33,701 nucleotides of DNA. Source: Anaerolineales bacterium (lineage in GTDB: Bacteria; Chloroflexota; Anaerolineae; Anaerolineales; Villigracilaceae). The notes below the pieces were generated by a model, which was not told the DNA's origin, ran no database searches, and saw only the letters and a list, made by a program, of their open reading frames with translations. Location of the stretch: the NCBI GenBank assembly GCA_013140605.1, contig JABFSL010000124.1, positions 1-33,701 on the forward strand, in the 5' to 3' direction. Below are positions 13,911 to 22,357 of this stretch, one piece after another (within the stretch, counting starts at the first letter, position 1; each line of letters opens with the position of its first letter). A program made the position numbers and the translations under genes.

Positions 13911-15749
13911 TCAGTCATGCAGGTAATATGGGACATCAATGATCACACGCTGGTAGCGCAAGTTGCGGCGATGATAAAGCAGCGCAGCTTTCAACATCCA
14001 TGCTGTTTGATTGTGTAATATGGTTTGCCACCAATGAGCAGGGACAAATTCAGGCAGCACCACGGTTGCCTGCTGGCCGTCATTGTGGTCAACGTCGGTC
14101 TTATCCAAAAATTCCAATAAAGGCTGGATCACGGAACGATAGGGTGAAGGCACAACCACCAACGGAATGTCTGGCCAGAAATGATTCCACTTTTCCTTCA
14201 TCTCATGCGAATCGCCGGGGCTTAACTCCACATATACACCGGTGACATCGTTTGATATTGCAAGAGCATATCGCACAGCGTCTACAACGCCACGATGGAC
14301 GCCTGAAACAGGGATTACCACTCTTAATTGAGTAAAGGGTCTTAAAGTCGGGGGCAGCCCGTGCATACTAAGTTGTTCACTTAAGTTTTGATAATGCTTG
14401 CGAATTCGCAGGAACATAACTACCAGCAACGGAATCACCACAATCGTAATCCATGCGCCATCTAAAAATTTTGTAATCCCTACTACGAGCAGAGTCACGC
14501 CAGTGGCCAAAGCGCCCACGGCATTAGCCAGCGTTTTTAACTGCCAATGACTGCCCCTTTCCCGCCACCAGTGCAGCACCATTCCGCTTTGCGAAAGGGT
14601 AAATGCCAAAAAAGCGCCGACTGCGAACAACGGCACCAGCAAATGTGTATCCCCTTGAAATAAAATGATCAATGCCGCTGTCGCGCCTGAGAGGATAAGA
14701 ATGCCGTTCACAAAAACCAAACGATCTCCCAGCCCGGTGAACTGACGGGGTAAAAATCCATCCTTTGCCAACAAGGCGGCGACACGCGGAAAATCTGCAA
14801 AACTTGTATTTGCCGCAACTGTTAGCACCAACATGGTCGAGACTTGAATAATAAAATAAAATCCGCCGTTTCCCATGATCCGCCGCGCCAGCGCAGAGAG
14901 AATCGTCTCCTGTGGCCCGGCAACTATGGCAAGGGATTGAGTCAGGCCAATACTGCCCAAAAACAAGATGCCCATGAGAAAAGCCATAATGATCAACGTC
15001 CTGCCCGCATTGTCAGATTCGGGAGATTTAAAAGCTGGAACACCATTACTGATCGCTTCAATTCCAGTTAACGCGGTACAGCCAGTGGCAAAGGCATGCA
15101 AGAGTAGAAAAAGGGTCACAGGTTGAGTTGCAACAGGGGCAACAACAGCCAATTCCCCCGGACCGTCCCTCCACAAAATAAAGAGACCGTAAGCCAGCAT
15201 CGGCAGATAAGTGAATAAAAATAAATATACAGGGATGGACATTAATGTGCCCGTCTCCCGCATTCCGCGCATATTAATGAGCGTGATCAACCCCAGCAGA
15301 ACCAACGCAACAACGACTCGATAAGGCCAAATAATGGGGAACGCCGAAGCAAACGCATCCACTCCTGCGGTTAAGCTCACGGCTGCCGTCAAAATGTAGT
15401 CGATCAGCAAGGCTCCAGCCGCAACCAAGCCAGGCAAGGTTCCCAAATTACTGCGCGCGACAATATAGGAACCACCGCCCGATGGATACGCATGGATCGT
15501 TTGGTAATACGATACCGCAGCAATCGAAAGCACCACAATAATGATCAAACCAATCGGCCATGCCATCGACAGCCCCGCGCTGCCTGCGATCAACAAACCT
15601 AAATAGATTTCCTGGTTTGCATAAGCAATGGACGACAAGGCGTCTGGCGAAAATGCGGCCAAGGCACGGATCTTATTCAGTTTTTCATCACGGAGTCGTT
15701 GTGTTGGAAGAGGCACACCTATCAGGAATTCTTTTAAATGAGTAAACAT
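13911..15749 (-). CDS. APC superfamily permease (amino acid / potassium transporter-like)
   Basis: This 612-residue transporter has about twelve membrane segments over residues 25-445. The first half carries ALSSIAYANQEI and SYYQTIHAYPSGGGSY, the TM1/TM2 wording of APC permeases of the KUP-like amino acid type. A soluble C-terminal domain of about 150 residues (RVVIPVSGVHRGVVDAVRYAL...) looks like a USP/regulatory fold. It imports amino acids or potassium across the cytoplasmic membrane; the ligand is not readable. The start at 15749 is set by AAGGAG seven bases upstream; a longer in-frame start at 15776 lacks one. It is monocistronic and convergent with the lipoprotein gene. Confidence 0.88.
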   Translation of the reverse strand: MFTHLKEFLIGVPLPTQRLRDEKLNKIRALAAFSPDALSSIAYANQEIYLGLLIAGSAGLSMAWPIGLIIIVVLSIAAVSYYQTIHAYPSGGGSYIVARSNLGTLPGLVAAGALLIDYILTAAVSLTAGVDAFASAFPIIWPYRVVVALVLLGLITLINMRGMRETGTLMSIPVYLFLFTYLPMLAYGLFILWRDGPGELAVVAPVATQPVTLFLLLHAFATGCTALTGIEAISNGVPAFKSPESDNAGRTLIIMAFLMGILFLGSIGLTQSLAIVAGPQETILSALARRIMGNGGFYFIIQVSTMLVLTVAANTSFADFPRVAALLAKDGFLPRQFTGLGDRLVFVNGILILSGATAALIILFQGDTHLLVPLFAVGAFLAFTLSQSGMVLHWWRERGSHWQLKTLANAVGALATGVTLLVVGITKFLDGAWITIVVIPLLVVMFLRIRKHYQNLSEQLSMHGLPPTLRPFTQLRVVIPVSGVHRGVVDAVRYALAISNDVTGVYVELSPGDSHEMKEKWNHFWPDIPLVVVPSPYRSVIQPLLEFLDKTDVDHNDGQQATVVLPEFVPAHWWQTILHNQTAWMLKAALLYHRRNLRYQRVIIDVPYYLHD

Positions 15750-15782
15750 ATAATCTCCTTCCACAGAGTATCGCATAATTTA

Positions 15783-15831
15783 GTAAACAAAAGTTTCGAT
15801 TTCACTTCATAATTTTCAACGAAAAGTTTAC
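15783..15831. promoter_or_regulatory. Inverted repeat upstream of the permease gene
   Basis: gtaaac (15783-15788) with following aagtttcg pairs imperfectly with cgaaaa and gtttac (15820-15831). It lies 34 bp upstream of the permease start and could be an operator or leader hairpin. The 133-bp leader shows no recognisable riboswitch. Confidence 0.3.
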
Positions 15832-15909
15832 TTAATTATGAGACAAGCGATAAGTATTGCTAATCACATAAAAATTCAAGAATACTTGCGTCATACTGAA
15901 AAGCAATTT

Positions 15910-17175
15910 TTATATAAGCATTACTTCCACAATCTCGCCAGCGGATAATCCTGTTGCGTCGGGATGAATTCGCAGAAGCCCATCGGCGGATGCGAGAGTA
16001 AAGATGAGATTTGATTTACCGAAGATGGGGTCGGCGGAAAGGCCCTCACCCTGCCCTCTCCCCTTGGGAGAGGGTAATAATTTCACAGGCCACCAATCTT
16101 CTCTGCCTGCTTGAGATGGAAGATTAACTGTCAATTTTGCCATCACGGTCGATTTGGGTTTTGGCAGCGCGCCCAATAATTTTTCGATGACTGGCACGAC
16201 GAATAAATATCCGTTCACCAATGCGCTGACAGGGTTACCGGGCAGGCCAATTACAGCTTTGCCGTAGCACACACCTAATATCGTTGGCTTGCCGGGGCGC
16301 GTGTTAATTCCATGCACCAGCACGCCAGGCTCGCCCAATGTGCGGATGACTTCGGCGGTCATGTCTCTTGTGGATGCGGATGAGCCTGCGGTGATGATGA
16401 TCACGTCACACTCAGAGAGCGCCTTCGCCGCCGCTTCTTGCAGGACCTGGAAGCTGTCACTAAAAATCCCATAGCGGATCGCTTCCCCGCCAGTTTTCTC
16501 GACGAGCGCGCCGAGTGTATATGAATTGATATCGCGTACCTGCCCATAACGAGGAGTTTGACTTGGGTCAATCACTTCATCGCCAGTGGAGAGAAGTCCA
16601 ACGCGCGGTTTCTTCGCCGCATGAATGGCTGTGAATCCCAAAGCCATCAATCCGCCAATTTCCGCGGGGCGGATCAGAGTCCCTTTTGGGATAACCAATT
16701 GTCCCTGAGCAACATCTTCCCCAATGCGGATTAGATTCTCGCCATCGGCTACAGATTTGAAGATTTCGATTTCAGAACGGGGCGACCCCGCCCCTACGAT
16801 GTGCTGTGTATATTCCAACATCACAACAGCGTCTGCGCCTTTGGGCAGCATACCGCCTGTGTGGATTAATGCGCATTGACCTGATTCAATTTCAAAGGAC
16901 GGCGAATCGCCCATTGGCACTTCGCCGATCAAATTTAGATACGCGGGGAGCGAGTCACTTGCACCAAATGTATCTTTTGCGCGGACGGCGTATCCGTCCA
17001 CGGTGGTGCGGGGAAAATCAGGCAATGGGTGCGGCGCGAATATGTCAGACGCGGTAAAGCGGCCCAAAGATGAGGTCACTGCAATTGATTCAGAATCAAT
17101 TATCGGCTTGGAAAGATGCGAGAGCAACAGCGTCCGCGCATCATCGGGAGGAAGGAGAGTCAAAAATTCAGGCAT
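15910..17175 (-). CDS. moeA: Molybdopterin molybdenumtransferase MoeA
   Basis: This 421-residue enzyme inserts molybdate into adenylylated molybdopterin in the last step of molybdenum cofactor synthesis. Visible motifs are DFPRTTVDGYAVRA (53-66), HTGGMLPKGADAVV (106-119), the MoCF domain (about 185-325) with STGDEV and ITAGSSASTRDMTAEV, and RPGKPTILG followed by GLPGNPVSAL. The length is slightly above the family norm because of two low-complexity loops encoded by palindromic repeats (about residues 126-133 and 367-378). It follows the UbiA-like gene with a 2-bp gap and is presumably co-transcribed with it. No molybdoenzyme is seen nearby. Confidence 0.95.
   Translation of the reverse strand: MPEFLTLLPPDDARTLLLSHLSKPIIDSESIAVTSSLGRFTASDIFAPHPLPDFPRTTVDGYAVRAKDTFGASDSLPAYLNLIGEVPMGDSPSFEIESGQCALIHTGGMLPKGADAVVMLEYTQHIVGAGSPRSEIEIFKSVADGENLIRIGEDVAQGQLVIPKGTLIRPAEIGGLMALGFTAIHAAKKPRVGLLSTGDEVIDPSQTPRYGQVRDINSYTLGALVEKTGGEAIRYGIFSDSFQVLQEAAAKALSECDVIIITAGSSASTRDMTAEVIRTLGEPGVLVHGINTRPGKPTILGVCYGKAVIGLPGNPVSALVNGYLFVVPVIEKLLGALPKPKSTVMAKLTVNLPSQAGREDWWPVKLLPSPKGRGQGEGLSADPIFGKSNLIFTLASADGLLRIHPDATGLSAGEIVEVMLI
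16043..16074. repeat. In-frame palindromic repeat inside moeA (CCCTCTCCC element)
   Basis: ccctctccc (16054-16062) and gggagaggg (16066-16074) form a perfect 9-bp hairpin, preceded by CCCTCACCCTG. The wording is that of a palindrome often found between genes in many bacteria. It encodes a Pro/Gly/Lys loop (LPSPKGRGQGEG) in the C-terminal MoeA domain, where the family normally has a short turn. Confidence 0.65.
16775..16800. repeat. In-frame palindromic repeat inside moeA (GTAGGGGCGGGGT element)
   Basis: ggggcg (16779-16784) and cgcccc (16789-16794) surround an ACCC loop; on the coding strand it reads GTAGGGGCGGGGTCGCCCC. It encodes VGAGSPRS between the EYTQ and EIEIFKSV strands, where other MoeA proteins have only a few residues. 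It resembles a second common intergenic palindrome. Confidence 0.5.
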
Positions 17176-17177
17176 AT

Positions 17178-18041
17178 CTATCTAATCCAGAAAGTCAAAG
17201 TGATGAAATAGGTTGTGAGCCCAAAGACCGCGAGGGCTGTGACGGTGAGCAAAGGCCAGTTCGGTTTGCCGCCGATTGAGACGTGGCGGAGGTGAAAGAT
17301 TTGCAGGATGGCGAATGGAAGCGCGAGGAAGGCAGGCCAGATCAGCGAGAAGGAGAAACCAAGCGAAGGCGCGGCTGCGAAGATGACATAAGCAAAGATG
17401 ATCAGACCGTGATGGAATGGGACGGCGCGTTCCCATGTCAGACTGCGGAGAAGTGTGGCGCGCTGGTATTTTTGGTCAGCAATAAATGTGGTGAAGTTGA
17501 TAATCAGAAAATAGGCAAGCGCAAGCGCTGTGAGCGGAATAATAATTATGATGAGCAGACGGTGATTCTCTTTCGCCTGCAAAAGAAATCCAATGGATGG
17601 AATGACATAAGCGATATGCGCCGCGAGAGCCAATTCCCCGAATCCGCGCTCAATAAGGCGGAATGGATGAACAGCGTAGAGAATTATCGTAACGAGAGAT
17701 GAAAGAAGAAAGAGGGAGGATTCAAGCACGAGGCTATTATTGATGTAAAGCAGAAAAGCCAGTACCGCATTGACCGTGAGCAGTCCGTAAGAAACATAAA
17801 GCAGGTTATTCCGAAGAGTCTCTTTTTGTTTGGGTGTTTCGTTATCAACAAGCGGCTCATTATGCGGACGAAACACTTCTGCCAGCAGGGACATGCTCAA
17901 TTGCGCAAAAAGAACGCCAGCCAGCCCAAGCCAGAATGCAAGAGCAGAAAAGGATTTCCCAAGGTAGGCAGGGATGCTCGAGCCGAGGAGATAGGTCAGC
18001 GCGGCGAGGAGGAGGTGGAGAGGGCGGGAGAGTTTTAGCAA
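17178..18041 (-). CDS. UbiA/MenA-like prenyltransferase family membrane protein, degenerate active site
   Basis: This 287-residue protein has about eight to nine membrane helices. The segment YAVHPFRLIERGFGEL (122-137) matches the YxxPPxxxxxRGxGE loop of MenA-type prenyltransferases, and the INF...D189 region plus LRSLTWERAV corresponds to the second Asp-rich loop. The first loop (about 47-67) keeps only scattered acids (Glu55, Asp66) and no NDxxD, so activity on a prenyl diphosphate is uncertain. It starts at a TTG (18041) without a strong ribosome site. Its neighbours are an aminotransferase upstream and moeA downstream, a mix that does not name a pathway. Confidence 0.7.
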   Translation of the reverse strand: MLKLSRPLHLLLAALTYLLGSSIPAYLGKSFSALAFWLGLAGVLFAQLSMSLLAEVFRPHNEPLVDNETPKQKETLRNNLLYVSYGLLTVNAVLAFLLYINNSLVLESSLFLLSSLVTIILYAVHPFRLIERGFGELALAAHIAYVIPSIGFLLQAKENHRLLIIIIIPLTALALAYFLIINFTTFIADQKYQRATLLRSLTWERAVPFHHGLIIFAYVIFAAAPSLGFSFSLIWPAFLALPFAILQIFHLRHVSIGGKPNWPLLTVTALAVFGLTTYFITLTFWIR

Positions 18042-18097
18042 TTTACGATTTCCGATTTTGGAAAGGATGAATTATGAAGGATGAAGAAATCATGTGG

Positions 18098-19207
18098 CTA
18101 GTTTTTTAAAAGATGTTCTTCCAATCTTTCCACGGCTTGTGGGAGGTTCTTCCTGCCAAGTCCCAATCGAAAATGATTATTGGATTCATCATACATCGTG
18201 CCAGGGAGAAGTAAAACTCCAGCCTTCTTGACAAGATCATCACAAAAGTCTTCGATGTCACCTTTGAGCAATTTGGGGAATCCCATTGAACCTGCCTGCG
18301 GACGAGTCCAAGTGAAGAGTGAAGAGTAACGAGTAAAGAGGTCATCAACAATATCGAGATTGTGTTTGATAATGCTGAGATTCCGCTCGGCAAGTTTTAC
18401 GCGGTGGCGCATGGCAACTTCCGCGAGAAATTCACTGGGCGCGGAGTTGCAGATGGTTGTGTAATCTTTGAGGGCGGCCATATTTTCGTACACTTTTCTA
18501 TTCTTCGTAGCAACCCAGCCAATTCGTAAACCAGCAAGTCCATAAGTTTTGGATGTGACACCGAGCGAAATAGCATGTTCGCCATAATCACAGGCGGCAG
18601 GCAGACGGGCCGCAGGGTCAAATTCTGATTCGCGGTAGACCTCGTCGGAAAAAAGCAGCAGGTTATTCTCCTGCGCGAATTTATTCAGCGCATCAAAATC
18701 CGCACGGGACATTAAATAACCTGTCGGGTTGTGCGGTGTGTTGATAACAATCCCTTTGGTATTGGGACGCACGAGTTTCTTTAATTCATCCAGATCCAGC
18801 GCCCAACCCAATTCTTCACGAGCCATCCACGGGCTGATGTCACAGCCGACAGAGCGAGCCGCTTCGGCAAGGGATTGGTAGCCAGGTGAATGAACGATGA
18901 CATGGTCGCCTTTTTTGAAGGCGGCGTACATGAACAAATAGATCGCCTCCCCTGCGCCAGTGTGGACAAGAATATCTTCAGGCTGGATGGTGGTGTAAAG
19001 ATTGCAAATCTCCTTGCGCAAGGCGGGGCTTCCCTGTGATTCGGTATATCCCAGCCACACGTTTTGGAGTTTCTCCGCTGCGCCAACTTCAAAGGCCAGC
19101 AAGTCCGCAATGGACATGGCTTCACAGTCTGAAGAGCAGAGCAGGAATTCGGTATTAAATTCGTATTTGGCAAAATAACGTTCGAGTTTGAATGGAGGAA
19201 GATGCAT
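18098..19207 (-). CDS. Class I/II PLP-dependent aminotransferase
   Basis: This 369-residue fold-type I aminotransferase shows HTGAGEAIYLF (phosphate and ring contacts, about 82-92), NTPHNPTGYL (about 153-162), the YR...SDEV region and the Schiff-base lysine in SLGVTSKTYGLAGLRIGW (Lys near residue 218), followed by the C-terminal domain. The substrate is unknown. The ATG at 19207 is chosen because family-like sequence (HLPPFKLERYFAKYEF) begins there; an in-frame start at 19234 lies in a repeat. A tandem GTGAAGAGTGAAGAG stretch codes for part of the C-terminal domain without changing expected length. It is the first gene of a three-gene minus-strand unit. Confidence 0.9.
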   Translation of the reverse strand: MHLPPFKLERYFAKYEFNTEFLLCSSDCEAMSIADLLAFEVGAAEKLQNVWLGYTESQGSPALRKEICNLYTTIQPEDILVHTGAGEAIYLFMYAAFKKGDHVIVHSPGYQSLAEAARSVGCDISPWMAREELGWALDLDELKKLVRPNTKGIVINTPHNPTGYLMSRADFDALNKFAQENNLLLFSDEVYRESEFDPAARLPAACDYGEHAISLGVTSKTYGLAGLRIGWVATKNRKVYENMAALKDYTTICNSAPSEFLAEVAMRHRVKLAERNLSIIKHNLDIVDDLFTRYSSLFTWTRPQAGSMGFPKLLKGDIEDFCDDLVKKAGVLLLPGTMYDESNNHFRLGLGRKNLPQAVERLEEHLLKN

Positions 19208-19218
19208 AGGAAACCTTT

Positions 19219-19317
19219 TAAACACGAAGGACACAAAGGGATCTAAGGTTTGTTGACTTGCTTACAAGAATACCCTTTTTAGATTTTCCTTTGTGTACAT
19301 CGTGTCCTTTGTGTTTA
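19219..19317. repeat. Inverted repeat, ACACAAAGGACACGAAG family, copy 3
   Basis: aacacgaaggacacaaagg (19221-19239) faces cctttgtgta...tcctttgtgttt (19288-19316). The right arm, reverse-complemented, matches 7761-7789 at 28 of 29 bases. It occupies the whole space between the DinB and aminotransferase genes, overlapping the DinB stop codon (19315-19317), so it forms the 3' end of the DinB transcript and may stabilise or terminate it. Confidence 0.75.
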
Positions 19318-19788
19318 ATTGTTTAAAGCTCTTTTCAGATCACGATAATGAACTTGATTATGGATATACAACATTTTCAACATTTCGCGAATGGTGGTTA
19401 TTTCAAGAAATGGGTGACGACCTGTGATCTCAAGTTCTTCACCTTTCAAACCAGACACCCATGCAACAGAATTGGCGCGCACAGATTTATATTGCTCAAG
19501 CAATTCGGCGGAAGTGAATTCTTTTGCCTTTTGCTGCTGCGCCTCATTGTAACGGTCAATTGAGAAATCATCAGCTACGCCTGCACCGCCCTGACGGATC
19601 AATTCAAACATTTTGATCAATCCGCGCTCAGAGGTGACGAAGTGCGCCAGCACATTACGGATCGTCCATGTTGTGCCTTCGGTGTAGACCTCAACACTCC
19701 ATTGTTCGTCTGTCAAACCAGAAAAAATACCAATAAATTTTTCACCTTCAGATTTCAGCTTTTCTGCAAGTTCTATAGTTTCCGACAT
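19315..19788 (-). CDS. DinB-like (DinB_2/DUF664) protein
   Basis: This 157-residue four-helix-bundle protein of the DinB superfamily shows the TDEQWSVEV, W.IRNVLAHFVTSERGL and IREMLKMLYIHNQVHYRDL signatures. His residues (in AHF and in HNQVH) are at the usual metal-binding places. Members include thiol-dependent S-transferases and many proteins of unknown role. The start at 19788 has AAGGAG seven bases upstream; a longer frame from 19875 runs into a palindromic repeat and is unlikely. A second DinB protein is encoded at 30983. Confidence 0.88.
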   Translation of the reverse strand: MSETIELAEKLKSEGEKFIGIFSGLTDEQWSVEVYTEGTTWTIRNVLAHFVTSERGLIKMFELIRQGGAGVADDFSIDRYNEAQQQKAKEFTSAELLEQYKSVRANSVAWVSGLKGEELEITGRHPFLEITTIREMLKMLYIHNQVHYRDLKRALNN

Positions 19789-19805
19789 GAGAGGCTCCTT
19801 GAATT

Positions 19806-19880
19806 GTTGGTTTCGACACCTGCACTTGCGCGCTGGTGCAAGTGTATGGCCTCGAAGAGCACTCGGCCTACTCAACCAAC
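19806..19880. repeat. 75-bp nested inverted repeat upstream of DinB
   Basis: gttggtt (19806-19812) pairs with aaccaac (19874-19880). Inside it cacttgc (19823-19829) pairs with gcaagtg (19838-19844), and GGCC blocks flank a second inner loop. The nested, cruciform-like layout looks like another dispersed palindromic element. It lies just upstream of the DinB ribosome site. Confidence 0.55.
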
Positions 19881-19893
19881 GGGGATATAAAAA

Positions 19894-21525
19894 CTATGGT
19901 TCGGGGAAACCCGCGTAATTAATGGATTTCTTTCCCGTTGTTGGATAGAAATATCTTTTCATCGAGGATATTTGCTCGATCAAACGCTCACTGTCTTCAA
20001 AACCTGCGCGCACATAATAATAATGCGTGTCGTACGGGCTGTCGCCAAAGATCGCGGCCAGCACATACCCATTTGCCTCAGCATAATCTTTCAGCAGAAT
20101 CGTCATACCAAACCATCTCTGCGCCAGATTCGCTTCGGTCAATTTGGGCGGAACCAACGGCGAATAATAATCATGGAACATAATAATATGCGGTTTGTAT
20201 TTATCAAGGTAGTCCACAGTAATACCGCCATTATGCGCAATAAACTGGTCATTCAATCCCCAGGTATCGATTGCTGTCCAGCCCGAATAATACGGCAACA
20301 GACCCGCTTCGGTGGTCGCGATCACATAGCCCTTGCCGCGATATTCCGCCAGCAATTTTCCCATGTCATAGCGGCCATCATCTTCATACGGGCGGTCGCA
20401 GCTTCGTTGATAGGATGTTAGAGAACAATTCTGTGCCCACGAATAATAAACCAGACTTCCGCACAAACCAATTAATGCGATGAAGTACACGCTTCTTTCT
20501 CTAACTGATAGTTGATTCAGCCACGAGAAATTTAATCCACGCACAAGCGGAGTCCACGACATGAGCGCGATTGGCACAAGGGCATATTGAAAACGCGCGC
20601 CATAATTCATTTCATCTGAGATCAAAATAAACGCCGAAGCGAAACCGAAAATGGGAATAAGATATGCAAGAGTTTGTCTTGTCGTTTCACGCAAACGAAA
20701 ACCAAGCAAGGCAATGATCGCAAACGGCAGACATAAACGCAATGTGTTCAAGAGAGAATTTTCAAACGAATCCCAATGCAGGCCGCTATCTCCCTTTTTA
20801 TAAAATGGGTTCGGTAACGGGTATCCAAAATAATCCCATCTCCACAGGAAATATGCGCCGCCTAATAAAAGAAAAACAACGCCAAAAATGGTAATGATCG
20901 AAATGGAATTCTTGAGTCCACGCATAACGATAACAGACAATAACATCAATGACGCGAGGATGACTCCCTCAGGGCGAATCAGTCCAGTGACGAGTCCGCT
21001 CAGGGCGAAGGCGAGGGAAAGCCAAAAGGGCTGGTCCTCTTTTTGAATCAGGAGCAGGCCCAGGGTCCAGGTGGAAGCGGCGGCAAGAGCAAAGAAAGGC
21101 GTCCCGAAGTAGGCAGAGACATAGGAGAGGCCCGTCCCAACGGCGAGATAAAGTCCGCTTAAAAAAGAAAAGGGAATGTTTGAATTGTTGATGCGGCGAT
21201 TTGTCCAATAGACAATGAGAACGGTGAGAAGATGTGAGGCAAAGCCAATCCCGCGCACAGATTGGCCAACAGTCAAACCAAGTTTTATTAATGCGGCAGA
21301 TGCTGCCATGAAAAGGAAATCGGTTGCGCCATCCACGGGGTGTTCGCCGATATTCCAAACAATGCCGTGGCCGCCCGCGAGGTTTTGAGCGTAACGCATG
21401 AGCATCGCGGCGTCTTCAAACGGCGGAATGGAAAAATCCACATGGCGTGAGGCGTAGTAAAACGTGGAAGCGAGGAGGAGGAGGGAGATGAGGAGGTCGA
21501 GGGGAAGTTTTTTGAGGGAGGTCAT
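19894..21525 (-). CDS. GT39/PMT-like multi-spanning glycosyltransferase (GT-C fold)
   Basis: This 543-residue membrane protein has about ten hydrophobic helices in residues 8-365 and a soluble C-terminal domain. The first outer loop carries PPFEDAAMLMRYAQNL, with the Glu37-Asp38 pair where GT-C enzymes keep their catalytic acid. It likely transfers a sugar from a polyprenyl phosphate to an extracytoplasmic acceptor. The C-terminal half contains recognisable GTC-tail wording (TTEAGLLPYYSG, DTWGLND) seen in similar bacterial proteins. It starts at the ATG at 21525. The 78 bp upstream (21526-21603) hold only simple repeat-like TTAC/GTG tracts. Confidence 0.78.
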   Translation of the reverse strand: MTSLKKLPLDLLISLLLLASTFYYASRHVDFSIPPFEDAAMLMRYAQNLAGGHGIVWNIGEHPVDGATDFLFMAASAALIKLGLTVGQSVRGIGFASHLLTVLIVYWTNRRINNSNIPFSFLSGLYLAVGTGLSYVSAYFGTPFFALAAASTWTLGLLLIQKEDQPFWLSLAFALSGLVTGLIRPEGVILASLMLLSVIVMRGLKNSISIITIFGVVFLLLGGAYFLWRWDYFGYPLPNPFYKKGDSGLHWDSFENSLLNTLRLCLPFAIIALLGFRLRETTRQTLAYLIPIFGFASAFILISDEMNYGARFQYALVPIALMSWTPLVRGLNFSWLNQLSVRERSVYFIALIGLCGSLVYYSWAQNCSLTSYQRSCDRPYEDDGRYDMGKLLAEYRGKGYVIATTEAGLLPYYSGWTAIDTWGLNDQFIAHNGGITVDYLDKYKPHIIMFHDYYSPLVPPKLTEANLAQRWFGMTILLKDYAEANGYVLAAIFGDSPYDTHYYYVRAGFEDSERLIEQISSMKRYFYPTTGKKSINYAGFPEP

Positions 21526-21603
21526 CAGGTATCAGTAATCAGTTGACAGTTGTGAGGTATATGTTGCGTGGTTACTTGTTTTCGTGTCTACGTGCTTACA
21601 TTT

Positions 21604-22329
21604 TTACAGCAACGAATATCCACCATCAACAACGATAGTCTGTCCAGTAATATACTCGTTATTGATTAGAAATTCGAGAGCGGATGCAATTTCTTCTGGT
21701 GCTGCGGCGCGCTTGAGAGGCAGGCGATTGACAAGTTTATCCCATTCCTCCTGAGTGACAAAATCCGATTGCAAGACCAAGCCTGGCGCAATGGCGTTGA
21801 CTCGGATGCCCGGGGCAAATGAGCGCGCAAGCAATTTGGTCAACGACTCTAACGCGGCTTTACTGACCGTATACGACGGATAGCGGCTCCATGCTTTTTG
21901 CGCACCTATATCGGTGATGTTGACGATAAGTCCGCCTGAGGTCATTCGTTTGGCAGCTTGTTGTGAAAGTAGAAAAGGCGCGCGCAGGTTAAGGTCGAGG
22001 GCGGAGTCCCAATCTTTCAATTCCAGTTCGCGCGGATTTCCAACAGGCATGATGGCGGCAGAGTTTACAAGCAAGTTGAAGGTTGAAGGTCGAAGGTCAG
22101 AATCGAGCATGGAAAATAGAGATTGGATTTCTTCAGGTTGAGCTAGGTCAGCTTTGAAGAGATGGACTTTGACACCGAGGGATTCAATTTCGTTTTTTGT
22201 TTTTTGCGCCTCTTCTTCAGCGGAGTGGTAATGCAGAAGTAGATCATAGCCCATGCGGGCAAGAGTCAGCGCAAAGGCTTTTCCAAGTCTGTGGGCGCCG
22301 CCAGTGACGAGGGCGAGAGGATTGTTCAT
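21604..22329 (-). CDS. SDR family oxidoreductase, pteridine-reductase-like
   Basis: This 241-residue Rossmann-fold NAD(P)H-dependent reductase has ALVTGGAHRLGKA (5-17, cofactor-binding), the HYHS segment typical of pteridine-reductase-like SDRs that prefer NADPH, LLVNSAA (NNAG equivalent), Tyr-x-x-x-Lys in YTVSKAAL, and C-terminal ITGQTIVVDGG. The start at 22329 is chosen because the fold begins there; a longer frame to 22368 would overlap the upstream LCP gene end. The segment before LLVN (SDLRPSTFN) is encoded by a GTTGAAGG repeat and is unlike usual SDR sequence. Confidence 0.88.
   Translation of the reverse strand: MNNPLALVTGGAHRLGKAFALTLARMGYDLLLHYHSAEEEAQKTKNEIESLGVKVHLFKADLAQPEEIQSLFSMLDSDLRPSTFNLLVNSAAIMPVGNPRELELKDWDSALDLNLRAPFLLSQQAAKRMTSGGLIVNITDIGAQKAWSRYPSYTVSKAALESLTKLLARSFAPGIRVNAIAPGLVLQSDFVTQEEWDKLVNRLPLKRAAAPEEIASALEFLINNEYITGQTIVVDGGYSLL
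22075..22099. repeat. GTTGAAGG repeat inside the SDR gene
   Basis: Three near-tandem units (gttgaag gttgaag gtcgaag) start here. The first 16 bases match the intergenic repeat at 1523 at 15 positions. The unit count and the short length make it weaker evidence for an inserted element than the other coding repeats. Confidence 0.4.
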
Positions 22330-22357
22330 AGGCTGAAATTGTAAACGGAAATTGCAT

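Noticed and set aside
15750-15909. c-di-AMP (ydaO-type) riboswitch before the APC permease
   Set aside because: The leader is short and shows only one imperfect hairpin; no conserved riboswitch core could be recognised.
18315-18345. Tandem GAAGAGT tract in the aminotransferase gene as an inserted repeat
   Set aside because: The encoded segment (TRYSSLFTW) fits the expected length and hydrophobic pattern of the family at this place, so insertion is not needed to explain it.
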